From the NCBI GenBank assembly GCA_036507005.1, contig DASXQT010000013.1, positions 1 to 61,435 on the forward strand: 61,435 nt of DNA. The letters run 5' to 3'. Below are positions 34,832 to 43,398 of this stretch, one piece after another. The DNA is from WS-2 sp036507005 (GTDB lineage Bacteria > Eisenbacteria > RBG-16-71-46). A program made the translations under genes and the position numbers. The notes under the pieces were generated by a model that searched no databases, was not told where the DNA came from, and saw nothing but the letters and a program-made list of their open reading frames with translations. Every line of letters starts with the position of its first letter. Position 1 is the stretch's first letter.

Positions 34832-35137
34832 TTCATGACTCCACTTGCGGCCGCTTGCCAGGGCCGGAGCAGCAGTCAATGAAAGAACGGGGCCAACGTC
34901 GCAGGGGGCGTGCGTAATCCGCGCGCGGGCCCGATGTCGGGGGCAAACGCCCCGGCGGGGACCGCGGGAGCGGGCGCGCGCGGCAAATTGCGCGGCGCAG
35001 AGGGCGCGCGATCGCACCCACGCCCCCCTCGCGCCGCAAGCGCTCTCTTCACTCTGCATGGAGGATCGCGCAGAAAGACGGAGGCGGCCATTTTGCTTGA
35101 CTCGGCGAAGGAGCGCGCGCATCCTGCGCTGCGACAT
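34832..35137. promoter_or_regulatory. Divergent intergenic region upstream of the cobalamin riboswitch
   Basis: 306 bp without a supported gene; open frames here are low-complexity. AT-richer patches at 34872-34888 and 35087-35102 are the best promoter candidates; TTGACT at 35097-35102 could be a -35 for the riboswitch transcript, but the -10 position is poor. Confidence 0.35.
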
Positions 35138-35296
35138 CTTCCGGGTGCCCACACTCGGTGGGGTAATAGGGAAGAGGGGTGAGATTCCCCCGCGGTCCCG
35201 CCACTGTAATGGGCGCCTCGGGTCCCGCGCGCCACCGACTCCGGTCGGGAAGGCGGGATCCGATTGCGGCCCTGAGCCAGGAAACCTGCCCGGAAG
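35138..35296 (+). promoter_or_regulatory. Cobalamin riboswitch
   Basis: Closing helix P1 pairs 35138-35145 with 35289-35296. Conserved elements in order: GGGTGCCC (35143-35150), a GGTAATAGGGAA segment, GGTGAGATTCCCC, then GCGGTCCCGCCACTGTAATG near 35192-35211, and the B12 box GAGCCAGGAAACCTGCC (35274-35290). These are the signature sequences of adenosylcobalamin/cobalamin riboswitches, which repress downstream genes when B12 is present. The receptor gene begins 117 bp downstream; a GC-rich hairpin around 35353-35387 followed by CTTTCG may be the expression platform. Confidence 0.95.
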
Positions 35297-35412
35297 CGAT
35301 TCGCCCGTGACGCTCCGCGAGAGAGCGCTCGCCGGTGGATGGCGTCGCTTTCGGCCCTCCTCCTGCGGCTCCTGCGGAGGCAGGGCCTTTCGATTGGGGC
35401 GCGAGCGACGCC

Positions 35413-37422
35413 ATGATCGTTGCAATCCTGCTGGCCGCGGTGGTGACGGCGCAGTCCGCGTCCGACTCCCTCGCACCGCCGCGTCGCCCCGACACGCTGG
35501 TCACGCTTCCGGAGGTGCGGGTCGAGGGCGAGCGCCTGGCGCGCGACGCGCGGCGGCGGCTTCCCACCGCGTTCGTCTCGGACCTCGCGACCGGCATGAC
35601 CGGGCACGCGCTCGAGACCCTGGCCGAGGTGCTGGGCCGCGCCTCGGGGGTGCGCGTGGTCCAGTACGGCGGGCTCGGCGCGTTCAGCACCGTCTCGCTG
35701 CGCGGTGCGCCCGCCGGGCAGGTGTCGGTGTTCCTCGACGGCTCGCCGCTGACCTCGGCGTCGCACGGCGTCGTCGACCTGTCCGGGATTCCCGCCACCG
35801 CGGTCGAGCGCATCGAGGTCTACCGCGGGCTCGGCCCGCTCGCGCTCGGCGCCGCGACCCCGGGCGGCGCGATCAACCTGGTCACGCTCGCCTCGAGCGC
35901 GCGGCTCGAGGCCCGCCTCGCGCGCGGCTCGTTCGACACCTGGGAGGGGCGCGCCGTCGCCGGCCTCAAGCGCGGCCGGGTGCGCGCCATGGTTCACGCG
36001 GGCTACCAGGGCTCGGCGGGCGACTTCCGCTTCTTCGACGACAACGCCACGCCCTACGAGCCCGGGGACGACGGGATCTCGACGCGCGTCAACAACCGCT
36101 TCGACGCGGCGGGCGCGCTCGCCCGCCTGGCCTTCGAGCCGGCGCGCGGGTGGAGCGTGACCGCGCGCGAGGATCTGTTCCGCAAGCAGCAGGGGGTGCC
36201 GGGGCTCGGCGCCACCCCCGCGACCCGCGCGGCGCTGCGCTTCGTCCGCTCGCTCAGCCAGCTCGAGGTCGCGAGCCCCGCGCGCGGCGCCGTGCCGCGC
36301 GTGCGGCTCTCGGGCGCGCTCACGCGCGAGCGGTCGCGGTCGCGCGACCGGACCGGTGAGCTCGGGCTCGGGCACCACGACGCCGACGACCGCTTCGCGG
36401 GCGAGGAGGGAACGTTCGGGCTCGAGTGGACGAGGATCGCGCGCGTGCTCGCGCTCGAGGCCACCGGCTCGCTGCGCGAGGAGCGCGCCGCGCTCCACGA
36501 CGCGGCCGACGGCCACCCGGATCCGCCCGGGAGCGTGCGCCTGACGCGCGGCGCCTCGCTCGCGCTCCAGCTCCGCCCGCTCCGTGACCGTCTCGTGCTC
36601 CACGCCGCGCGGCGCTGGGAGCGGCTCGAGGATCACCTGCGCTCCACCTCCTCGCTCGGCCGGCTGGTGCGCAGCGACGTCGCGCGCGAGACCGAAGCAC
36701 CCCAGCTCGGCGCGCGGCTCGGCGTGGCGGCCGGGCTCGAGCTCAAGGCGAACTGGTCGCGGGCCGAGCGCCCGCCCGACTTCATGGAGCTGTTCGGAAA
36801 CCAGGGCAGCGTGCTCGGCAACCCCGCGCTCCGGCCGGAGCACGGCGAGAGCTGGGACGCGGGAGGGCGCCTGGCCACGGCCGGCGCCGGGCTCACGGGC
36901 GCGCTCGAGTGGTCGCACTTCGAGTCCGACCTGCGCGACCTCATCGCGTACGCGAAGAGCACGCCGAGCGCCGTCCGCGCGTACAACGCCACCCGCGGCG
37001 TCATCCGCGGCGAGGAGCTGTCGCTCACGCTCGGCGGTCCGTGGGGGCTCGCGGCGTCGGCCTCGGCCACGGCGATGGAGGCGCGCGACCGCGGCTCGGT
37101 GCGCGCGTACCGCGGCAAGCACCTGCCGCAGCGCCCCGAACGCCAGGCGAGCGCGCAGGTCGAGTGCCGGCGCGCGCGGATCTCAACGGGCGCGGATCTC
37201 GAGTACCTGGGCCCCAACTACCTCGACCCGTACAACCAGAATCGCGCCCCGAGCCGGACGCTGGCCGGAGCCTGGCTCTCCTACACCGAGCCGCGCCACG
37301 GACTGCGCCTCACGATCGAGGGCAAGAACCTCGGCGACCGCCTCGTCTCCGACGTCGGCGGCTATCCACTCCCGGGCCGGAGCGTCTTCGTCTCGTGCGA
37401 GGCGCGCTTCACCCACGACTAG
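35413..37422 (+). CDS. TonB-dependent receptor, probable cobalamin (BtuB-like) transporter
   Basis: 669 residues: short signal peptide (MIVAILLAAVVTAQ), TonB-box/plug region (PEVRVEGERLARDA, LAEVLGRASGVRVVQYGGLGAFSTVSLRG, VSVFLDGSPLTS, VERIEVYRGLGPLALGAATPGGAINL), then a 22-strand-type barrel with the plug-adjacent motifs and C-terminal strands (NLGDRLVSDVGGYPLPGRSVFVSCEARF). Plug and barrel lengths match BtuB. The cobalamin riboswitch directly upstream is strong evidence that the substrate is B12 or a related corrinoid. An in-frame ATG at 35335 is upstream of the signal peptide and less likely. Followed 12 bp later by a beta-propeller gene. Confidence 0.93.
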   Translation: MIVAILLAAVVTAQSASDSLAPPRRPDTLVTLPEVRVEGERLARDARRRLPTAFVSDLATGMTGHALETLAEVLGRASGVRVVQYGGLGAFSTVSLRGAPAGQVSVFLDGSPLTSASHGVVDLSGIPATAVERIEVYRGLGPLALGAATPGGAINLVTLASSARLEARLARGSFDTWEGRAVAGLKRGRVRAMVHAGYQGSAGDFRFFDDNATPYEPGDDGISTRVNNRFDAAGALARLAFEPARGWSVTAREDLFRKQQGVPGLGATPATRAALRFVRSLSQLEVASPARGAVPRVRLSGALTRERSRSRDRTGELGLGHHDADDRFAGEEGTFGLEWTRIARVLALEATGSLREERAALHDAADGHPDPPGSVRLTRGASLALQLRPLRDRLVLHAARRWERLEDHLRSTSSLGRLVRSDVARETEAPQLGARLGVAAGLELKANWSRAERPPDFMELFGNQGSVLGNPALRPEHGESWDAGGRLATAGAGLTGALEWSHFESDLRDLIAYAKSTPSAVRAYNATRGVIRGEELSLTLGGPWGLAASASATAMEARDRGSVRAYRGKHLPQRPERQASAQVECRRARISTGADLEYLGPNYLDPYNQNRAPSRTLAGAWLSYTEPRHGLRLTIEGKNLGDRLVSDVGGYPLPGRSVFVSCEARFTHD

Positions 37423-37434
37423 AGGAGAACCGCC

Positions 37435-38832
37435 ATGACCCGTTGGCTTGCCGTGATTTGTGCCCTCGCATTCGCGTCGGGAGCGGAAGGCGCCGAGACC
37501 CGCGCCTTCGTCCTGACCACCGACTTCCAGGTCGGCGCCCTGAGCGCCGTCGATCTCGGCACCCGGGCGGTCGCGCAGGACGTGGCGGCCGTTCACTCCG
37601 ACGCGGTCGAGCGCTGGTACGGGGGCCTGCTCTACGTGGTGAACCGTTTCGGGCAGGACAACATTCAGGTGATCGATCCCGCGCAGGGCTACGCCACGGT
37701 CCGCCAGTTCTCGACCGGCAACGGCTCCAACCCCCAGGACATCTGCTTCCTCTCGGCGACCAAGGCCTACGTCACGCGCTACGAGCTGGGCGATCTCCTG
37801 ATCGTGAACCCCGCGACCGGCGGCACGCTGGGCGTGATCCCGCTCGGCGGCTTCGCCGACGCCGACGGCATCCCCGAGATGGCGCGCATGGTGCGCTACG
37901 GGCATCGCGTGTTCGTCGCCATCCAGCGGCTCGACCGGAACGCATCCTACCAGCCCACGGACAAGAGCCTGGTCGCGGTGATCGACGCCCAGGCGGACAC
38001 GGTGCTGGACGCGGACCCGCTCGCCCCGGGAACGCAGGCGATCACGCTCACCGGGAAGAACCCGGTCACCACGTTCGCCTTCGATGCCGCGACCGGCCGG
38101 CTCCTCATCGGCTGCGCCGGCGTCTACGGCGGGCTCGACGGCGGGATCGAGTACCTGGACCCGGTCGGGCTGCAAAGCCTCGGCTACGCGATCACCGAGT
38201 CGGCGCTCGGCGGCGACGTGGGGAACCTGGCCTGGAACGGCGCGGCCCACTCCTACGCGATCGTGAGCGACGCGGACTTCAACACCCTGCTGGTCTCGTG
38301 GAGCGCCGTCACCGGGCAGAAGCTCGCGACCGTCTTCGCCCCGGGCGGCTTCGCGCTCAGCGACTGCGAGCTGAACGACCGCGGCGAGCTCTACGTGTGC
38401 GACAGCGATCTCTTCTCCCCGGTGGTCGGGCTCTACGTGTTCGGCGTGCCCGAGGACACGCTGATCGCGGGGCCGCTCGACTGCGGGCTGCCGCCCTACC
38501 AGGTCACCTTCGACGCCACGAGCGAGCAGGTGCTGGCGGTGGGGCCGGAGGCCGCGGGGCTCTGGCTCTCGGCTCCGTGGCCGAACCCGGCGCGCGGGAC
38601 GCTGCGCCTGCGTCTCGACCTTCCGGCGGCCGCCCGGGTCGAGGTCGACGCGCTCGATCTCTCAGGCCGCCTCGTGCGCCGCATCGCGGCCGGCGAGCTC
38701 GGGGCGGGACGCACGACGGTCGCGTGGGACCTGCGCGACGCGGGTGGGCGGGCGGTGCCCGCGGGGGTCTACGTGGTGCGCGCGCGGACGCCGGAGCGGA
38801 GCTTCGCGCGCCGGGTCGCCGTCGTGAGGTGA
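37435..38832 (+). CDS. Secreted YncE-like beta-propeller protein with FlgD-like tail, BtuG-like candidate
   Basis: 465 residues with AGGAG eight bases before the ATG, 12 bp after the receptor gene. Signal peptide (AVICALAFASGAEG), then a propeller of repeated blades: LYVVNRFGQDNIQVIDP, AYVTRYELGDLLIVNPATGG, LVAVIDAQADTVLDADPLAPG, YLDPVGLQSLGYAI, ELYVCDSDLFSPVVGLYVFG. This YncE-like architecture is that of BtuG, which captures B12 at the surface for BtuB in Bacteroides. BtuG is a lipoprotein; here a FlgD-like domain at the C-terminus (APWPNPARGTLRL, ALDLSGRLVRRIA, PAGVYVVRA) would provide surface export instead. The role is inferred from operon and fold. Confidence 0.82.
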   Translation: MTRWLAVICALAFASGAEGAETRAFVLTTDFQVGALSAVDLGTRAVAQDVAAVHSDAVERWYGGLLYVVNRFGQDNIQVIDPAQGYATVRQFSTGNGSNPQDICFLSATKAYVTRYELGDLLIVNPATGGTLGVIPLGGFADADGIPEMARMVRYGHRVFVAIQRLDRNASYQPTDKSLVAVIDAQADTVLDADPLAPGTQAITLTGKNPVTTFAFDAATGRLLIGCAGVYGGLDGGIEYLDPVGLQSLGYAITESALGGDVGNLAWNGAAHSYAIVSDADFNTLLVSWSAVTGQKLATVFAPGGFALSDCELNDRGELYVCDSDLFSPVVGLYVFGVPEDTLIAGPLDCGLPPYQVTFDATSEQVLAVGPEAAGLWLSAPWPNPARGTLRLRLDLPAAARVEVDALDLSGRLVRRIAAGELGAGRTTVAWDLRDAGGRAVPAGVYVVRARTPERSFARRVAVVR

Positions 38833-38899
38833 TCCGGCCCTGGCGCGCCCGCGCCCGCCGTTGCGCGCGCGGGCGGCGCGCTGATAACGTGCCGCCGGC

Positions 38900-40243
38900 A
38901 TGAACCACGGAGCCGCCGTGCGAGTCGCCGCGCTCGCGATCGTGATGGGCGCGGCGCTCGCCGTCGCCGCCCGTCCCGCTCCCGCACAACCTGCCCCTTC
39001 CCCGGAGGCGCCGGCTTCCGCTCCCGCCGAACCCGCGGCGCGGGTCGCGCCGGCGCGCGACTACCTCGCGGAGGTGCGCGCCAACTTCACGCCCGAGAAC
39101 CGGGCCTACGCCGCGAGGCGAGTCGCGCTCGCCTTCCTCGAGCCGCTGTGGAGCCTGCTGGTGTGCCTCGCGATCCTGTTCTCCGGCCTCTCGGCCCGGA
39201 TCCGCGACCTCGCGCACGCGGCCGGACGCGGGCGCTACCTGCGCGTGCTGGTCTACTTCGCGCTGTTCTCGGTCGCGACCTTCGTCCTCTCGTTCCCGCT
39301 CTCCTGGTACCAGGGGTTTGCGCTCGAGCACCAGTACGGGCTCTCGAACCAGACCTTCGGCGCCTGGCTCGTGGACGAATTCAAGGCGCTGGGGCTTTCG
39401 CTCGCGTTCCTGGGCGTGCTGCCGGTCGTGGCGGTCTCCTACTGGGCGATCGCGAAGAGCCCGCGCCGCTGGTGGCTGTGGCTCACGGCCCTCTCCTTCC
39501 CGGTGACCCTGGCGGGCGTGCTGCTCGGGCCGCTCGTGTTCGAGCCCGCGTTCAACAAGTTCACCCCGCTCAAGGACAAGCACCTCGAGCGCCGCATCCT
39601 GGATCTCGCCGAGAAGGCGGGCATCCCGGGGCGCAAGGTGGTCGAGGCCGACAAGAGCGCCCAGACCAAGAAATTCAACGCCTACGTGAGCGGCTTCGGC
39701 GCCTCGCAGCGGATCGTGCTGTGGGACACGACCCTCGAGGGCATGACGGAGGACGAGATCCTGTGCGTGATGGGCCACGAGATGGGGCACTACGTTCTCG
39801 GGCACATCTGGAAGGGCATCCTCCTCACCGTGGCGCTGAGCGCGCTGCTCTTCTACCTGAGCTACGTGTCGACGCGCGGGGCCGTCGCGCGCTTCGGCGG
39901 GCGCTGGGGCTTCACGGAGCTCTCCGACGTGGCCTCGATGCCGCTCATCGTGGCGACCATCGGCCTGGCGTCGTTCGTGGCGCAGCCGCTGACCAACTCG
40001 TTCTCGCGCGCGATCGAGCACGAAGCCGACCAGTTCGGGCTCGAGATCACGCAGCTCTCCGACGCCGCGGCGCGCGCCTTCCTCAAGCTCGGATCCCAGA
40101 ACAAGTCGAACCCCGAGCCCAACCCGCTCGTGAAGGCGTTCCTCTATACCCACCCGCCGCTGATCGAGCGCATCCGTTTCGCCCTCGAGTACCACCCCTG
40201 GACCGAGGGCAAGCCGAACGCCAAGTTCCACGGCCGGAGCTAG
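38900..40243 (+). CDS. M48-family (Ste24/CAAX protease-type) zinc metallopeptidase
   Basis: 447 residues: signal-like start, a Pro/Ala-rich stretch, several membrane helices (LLVCLAILFSGLS, YFALFSVATFVLSFPLSW, SLAFLGVLPVVAVSY, LWLTALSFPVTLAGVLLGPLV), then the cytosolic active site H293-E-M-G-H297, third ligand Glu in IEHEADQFGLEI. EHQYGLSNQTFGAWLVDEFKA and FNKFTPLKD are characteristic of Ste24-type integral membrane proteases. These cleave CAAX proteins in eukaryotes; the bacterial substrates are unknown. First gene of a likely operon with the DUF4153 and MEMO genes. Confidence 0.94.
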   Translation: MNHGAAVRVAALAIVMGAALAVAARPAPAQPAPSPEAPASAPAEPAARVAPARDYLAEVRANFTPENRAYAARRVALAFLEPLWSLLVCLAILFSGLSARIRDLAHAAGRGRYLRVLVYFALFSVATFVLSFPLSWYQGFALEHQYGLSNQTFGAWLVDEFKALGLSLAFLGVLPVVAVSYWAIAKSPRRWWLWLTALSFPVTLAGVLLGPLVFEPAFNKFTPLKDKHLERRILDLAEKAGIPGRKVVEADKSAQTKKFNAYVSGFGASQRIVLWDTTLEGMTEDEILCVMGHEMGHYVLGHIWKGILLTVALSALLFYLSYVSTRGAVARFGGRWGFTELSDVASMPLIVATIGLASFVAQPLTNSFSRAIEHEADQFGLEITQLSDAAARAFLKLGSQNKSNPEPNPLVKAFLYTHPPLIERIRFALEYHPWTEGKPNAKFHGRS

Positions 40244-40282
40244 GGTGGGCGACCGCGGCGGGAGGGGCGCGCCCCCTCGGCC

Positions 40283-42121
40283 ATGAAGCTCCCGTCCCTC
40301 GACGAGCTGATCTCCGGAGCGGCGCGCGCGTTCCGGCGTTTTCCCTTCGCCATCCTCTCCGCCGGCGCCGGCGCCGCGGCCGCCGTGATCCTGATCGACG
40401 TGAATTCGAGCCAGCGCCTCGCGGCGCTCTACGACCTGATCCTCGCCGCGCTGCTGGGGATCCCGCTCTTCACGGCGCTGCCGCTCGTCGCGGAGCGGCG
40501 CAGGTGGCCGCGCGCGACCTCTCTCGCCGTCCAGGCCGCGGGCGCCCTGGTGCTCGCCCTCTACGCGCTCTCGCTCCCGCGCGACCTTTCGGCGGCGCCC
40601 GGCCAGCACATGATCCGGTTCTTCTTCCTGGACGCGGGGCTCCACTTCTTCGTGGCCGTCGCGCCGTTCGCAGGCGGCCGCGAGACGAACGGGTTCTGGC
40701 AGTACAACAAGTCGCTGTTCCTCCGCTTCCTCACCGCCGCCCTCTACTCGAGCGTGCTCTTCGGCGGCCTGGCGCTCACGATGGTGACGGCGAACGGGCT
40801 GCTCGGCGTCCCGGTCGCGGGCAAGCGATACGAGGAGCTCTGGGTGATGATCGCCGGCGTCTTCAACACCTGGTTCTTCCTGGCGGGCGTCCCCGGGGAC
40901 CTGGACTCGCTCGAATCCCGGACCGAGTATCCGGCCGGGCTCCGGATCTTCACCCAGTACGTGCTGCTTTCGCTGCTGGCCGTCTACCTCGTGGTGCTCT
41001 ACGCCTACGAGGCGCGCATCCTCTTCCAGTGGAAGTGGCCCAAGGGCTGGGTCTCGGGGCCGGTGATCGGCTACTCGATCACCGGCGTGCTGGCGATGCT
41101 GCTGCTGTGGCCGATGCGCGACCGCGGCGACCGGCCCTGGGTGCGCGCCCTCGCCACCCGCTTCCATCTCGCGCTCTTCCCGCTCCTCGCGATGCTGCTG
41201 CTCTCCATCGCCCGCCGGGCCTCGGAGTACGGCATGACCGAGAGCCGGTACGTGGTGGCGGTCCTCGGAGGGTGGCTCACGCTGATCTCGATCTACTTTC
41301 TCTCGAGCCGCGGCAAGGACATCCGCATCATCCCCGCCACGCTGTGCGCGATCGCGTTCCTCACCGCGTTCGGCCCCTGGGGCGCCTTCGGCGTCTCCCG
41401 GCGCAGCCAGATCGCCCGGCTCCGGCACCTGCTCGAATCGAATCACGTGCTGGCCGGCGGCGCGATCCGGAAGCCCGATCGCGAGCCGCCGTTCGAGGAC
41501 CTGAAGCAGATCAGCGCCGCGGTGTCGTACCTGAACGACGTGCACGATCTCCGCGCCGTGCGCGCCTGGCTCGGCGGAAGCGGGCCGGGAGGCCGCCCCG
41601 CGGGCGGCGATTCCCTGGCCCGGGCCTCCCGCTACGAGCGGGCGCAGCTCGCCGTGAGGCTGATGGGACTCTCGTTCGTGGAGAACTGGCAGGAGAGCGG
41701 GAAGCCGTGGTTCGAGATCAACATGAACCGCCAGGCCGCGATCCCGCTCGACGGCTACCAGCACCTGATCCCGTCGATGAGCTTCTGGCTGGGCCAGACG
41801 ACGCAGACCGGGGAGGTGGAGGCCGGCGGCGCGAGGTACTCGGTGGTCTGGCGGCCGGACTCCTCGGACCTGATCATCGCCCGCCGGGACTCGAGCCACG
41901 ACAGCCTCCGGGTCGAGCTCTCCCCCCGGATCAAAGCCCTGCTCGAAGAGAACCGGCAACGGGCCTACATCCCCAACCTGCCGCCCGAGAAGGTTGCGGT
42001 CGAGGGTTCGGCCGGTGACCTTCGGGTGCGCGTGTACATCCTCTCGCTCAACGGCAAGACGGACGGTGCCGCCCCCAACCGGATGGAGATCGCGCTGCTC
42101 CTCGGCCGGAGGCCGAAGTGA
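40283..42121 (+). CDS. DUF4153 membrane protein
   Basis: 612 residues. Residues ~1-400 contain about ten membrane segments (AILSAGAGAAAAVILI, FRFLTAALYSSVLFGGLAL with conserved LFGG-type motif, VLLSLLAVYLVVLYAYEARIL, SIARRASEYGMTESRY), matching the DUF4153 family; the E-Y-G-x-T-E-x-R-Y motif is its hallmark. The last ~200 residues are a soluble domain (YLNDVHDLRAVRAWL, WYQHLIP-type region near DGYQHLIPSMSFW). Function unknown. Its stop overlaps the next start by one base (TGATG). Confidence 0.9.
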   Translation: MKLPSLDELISGAARAFRRFPFAILSAGAGAAAAVILIDVNSSQRLAALYDLILAALLGIPLFTALPLVAERRRWPRATSLAVQAAGALVLALYALSLPRDLSAAPGQHMIRFFFLDAGLHFFVAVAPFAGGRETNGFWQYNKSLFLRFLTAALYSSVLFGGLALTMVTANGLLGVPVAGKRYEELWVMIAGVFNTWFFLAGVPGDLDSLESRTEYPAGLRIFTQYVLLSLLAVYLVVLYAYEARILFQWKWPKGWVSGPVIGYSITGVLAMLLLWPMRDRGDRPWVRALATRFHLALFPLLAMLLLSIARRASEYGMTESRYVVAVLGGWLTLISIYFLSSRGKDIRIIPATLCAIAFLTAFGPWGAFGVSRRSQIARLRHLLESNHVLAGGAIRKPDREPPFEDLKQISAAVSYLNDVHDLRAVRAWLGGSGPGGRPAGGDSLARASRYERAQLAVRLMGLSFVENWQESGKPWFEINMNRQAAIPLDGYQHLIPSMSFWLGQTTQTGEVEAGGARYSVVWRPDSSDLIIARRDSSHDSLRVELSPRIKALLEENRQRAYIPNLPPEKVAVEGSAGDLRVRVYILSLNGKTDGAAPNRMEIALLLGRRPK

Positions 42122-43326
42122 TGCGCGCCCGCCGGCGGCCGGAGGGAGCGGACACGCGGCGCGCCTGCGGCGCCCGCACGCTCCGCCGGCTCCCGGGTTG
42201 CTTCGCCCTCGCGCTCCTCGCGCCGCTCGCGACCGCGCCCGGCGCCCGGGCGCTGACCACGACGCCGCTCGTGGGCGTGCACCTCTCGCCCGATTCGGTG
42301 AGGCAGGCGATGGCGATCCCTTCACGCGACGGCGTGCGCGGGCGCATCGACTCGACCGGCTACGCGCTCCACGCGTCGCAGATGGCGAAGGTCTGGGAGC
42401 TGTCGGGAGCGCCCCCGGCGCCCGACTCGCTCGGCCCCGTTCCCGCCCCCGGCGTGGCCGCGATCCTCTGCCCGCACGACGACTTCGCCTTCGCCGGGCG
42501 CGTCTACCGCCGCGTGATCCCGCTGGTCACGGCGCGGACCGTGGTGCTGTTCGGCGTGTTCCACGGCTACTGGCGCGTGGGGGAGCGCGACCGGGTGGTG
42601 TTCGACCCCTATCGCGAATGGACGGCGCCCGACGGGCCGGTGCGGGTCTCGCCGCTGCGCGACGCGCTGCTCGCCCGGCTGCCGCGCGAGGACTGGACCC
42701 GGGACTCGGTCGCGCACGACATGGAGCACTCGCTCGAGCCATTGGTGTGCTGGCTGCGCCACGTGCGTCCCGATCTCGAGATCGTGCCGATCCTGGTGCC
42801 GGCCGCCCGCTTCGGGCGGCTCGAGGCGCTCGCGGACCATCTCGGCGCAGCGCTCGAGGCGGAGATGAAGGCGCGCGGTCTACGGCTGGGCCGCGACCTG
42901 GCGATCGCGATTTCGGCGGACGGAATCCACTACGGGCCGGACTTCGGCCAGCTCGCGTTCGGGGAGGGAGGCATCGCGGCCTACCAGCAGGCCACGGCGA
43001 AGGACCGCGCCCTGCTCCAGGGACCGCTCGCCGGCCCGCTCGACGTCGCGAAGATCCGCGCCCTGTACGAGACGTTCGTGGATCCGGACCATCCCGACAC
43101 CTACCGCTGGACCTGGTGCGGGCGCTTCTCGGTGCCGCTCGGCCTGCTCACGCTCCGGCGCGTCGCGCCCGGCGCGATCGGCTGGCCCCTGGCCTACGCC
43201 ACCTCCATCAGCGGACCCGAGCTCGGGCTCCGGGGTCTGGGGATGCAGCCCGGCTCGCCGTCCAACCTCTACCACTTCGTGGGCTACCCCGGAGCGGCCT
43301 TCACCGCGGGGGAGCCGGCGCGCTGA
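42121..43326 (+). CDS. MEMO1-family protein, exported paralogue
   Basis: 401 residues. ATG at 42121, with GGAGG eight bases before it and a one-base overlap with the DUF4153 stop; a GTG one codon earlier is the alternative. A signal-peptide-like start (CFALALLAPLATAPGARA) distinguishes it from the cytoplasmic paralogue at 6486-7847. MEMO-domain motifs: LCPHDDFAFAGRVYRRV, VVLFGVFHGYW, AHDMEHSLEPLVCWL and ISADGIHYGPDFG. The conserved His/Asp residues correspond to the LigB-like metal site. Substrate and role unknown; third gene of the M48-DUF4153-MEMO unit. Confidence 0.88.
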   Translation: MRARRRPEGADTRRACGARTLRRLPGCFALALLAPLATAPGARALTTTPLVGVHLSPDSVRQAMAIPSRDGVRGRIDSTGYALHASQMAKVWELSGAPPAPDSLGPVPAPGVAAILCPHDDFAFAGRVYRRVIPLVTARTVVLFGVFHGYWRVGERDRVVFDPYREWTAPDGPVRVSPLRDALLARLPREDWTRDSVAHDMEHSLEPLVCWLRHVRPDLEIVPILVPAARFGRLEALADHLGAALEAEMKARGLRLGRDLAIAISADGIHYGPDFGQLAFGEGGIAAYQQATAKDRALLQGPLAGPLDVAKIRALYETFVDPDHPDTYRWTWCGRFSVPLGLLTLRRVAPGAIGWPLAYATSISGPELGLRGLGMQPGSPSNLYHFVGYPGAAFTAGEPAR

Positions 43327-43352
43327 GCGGGCCCCGCGCGCGGCTGCGATCT

Positions 43353-43378
43353 CCTTCCGGCGCCCGGCGCCGCGGAGG
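43353..43378. terminator. Imperfect hairpin between convergent genes
   Basis: 43353-43364 pairs with 43366-43378 with one bulge (GGCGCC core). It lies 26 bp after the MEMO stop and 20 bp from the convergent hydrolase stop. Loop is too tight for full pairing, so confidence is modest. Confidence 0.4.
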
Positions 43379-43398
43379 GAGTTCGGGCGCGGGCGGTC

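Noticed and set aside
38504..42325. A 1273-codon minus-strand frame across the propeller, M48 and DUF4153 genes
   Set aside because: It spans several clear plus-strand genes; its composition (Arg/Glu/His repeats) is that of a GC-shadow frame.
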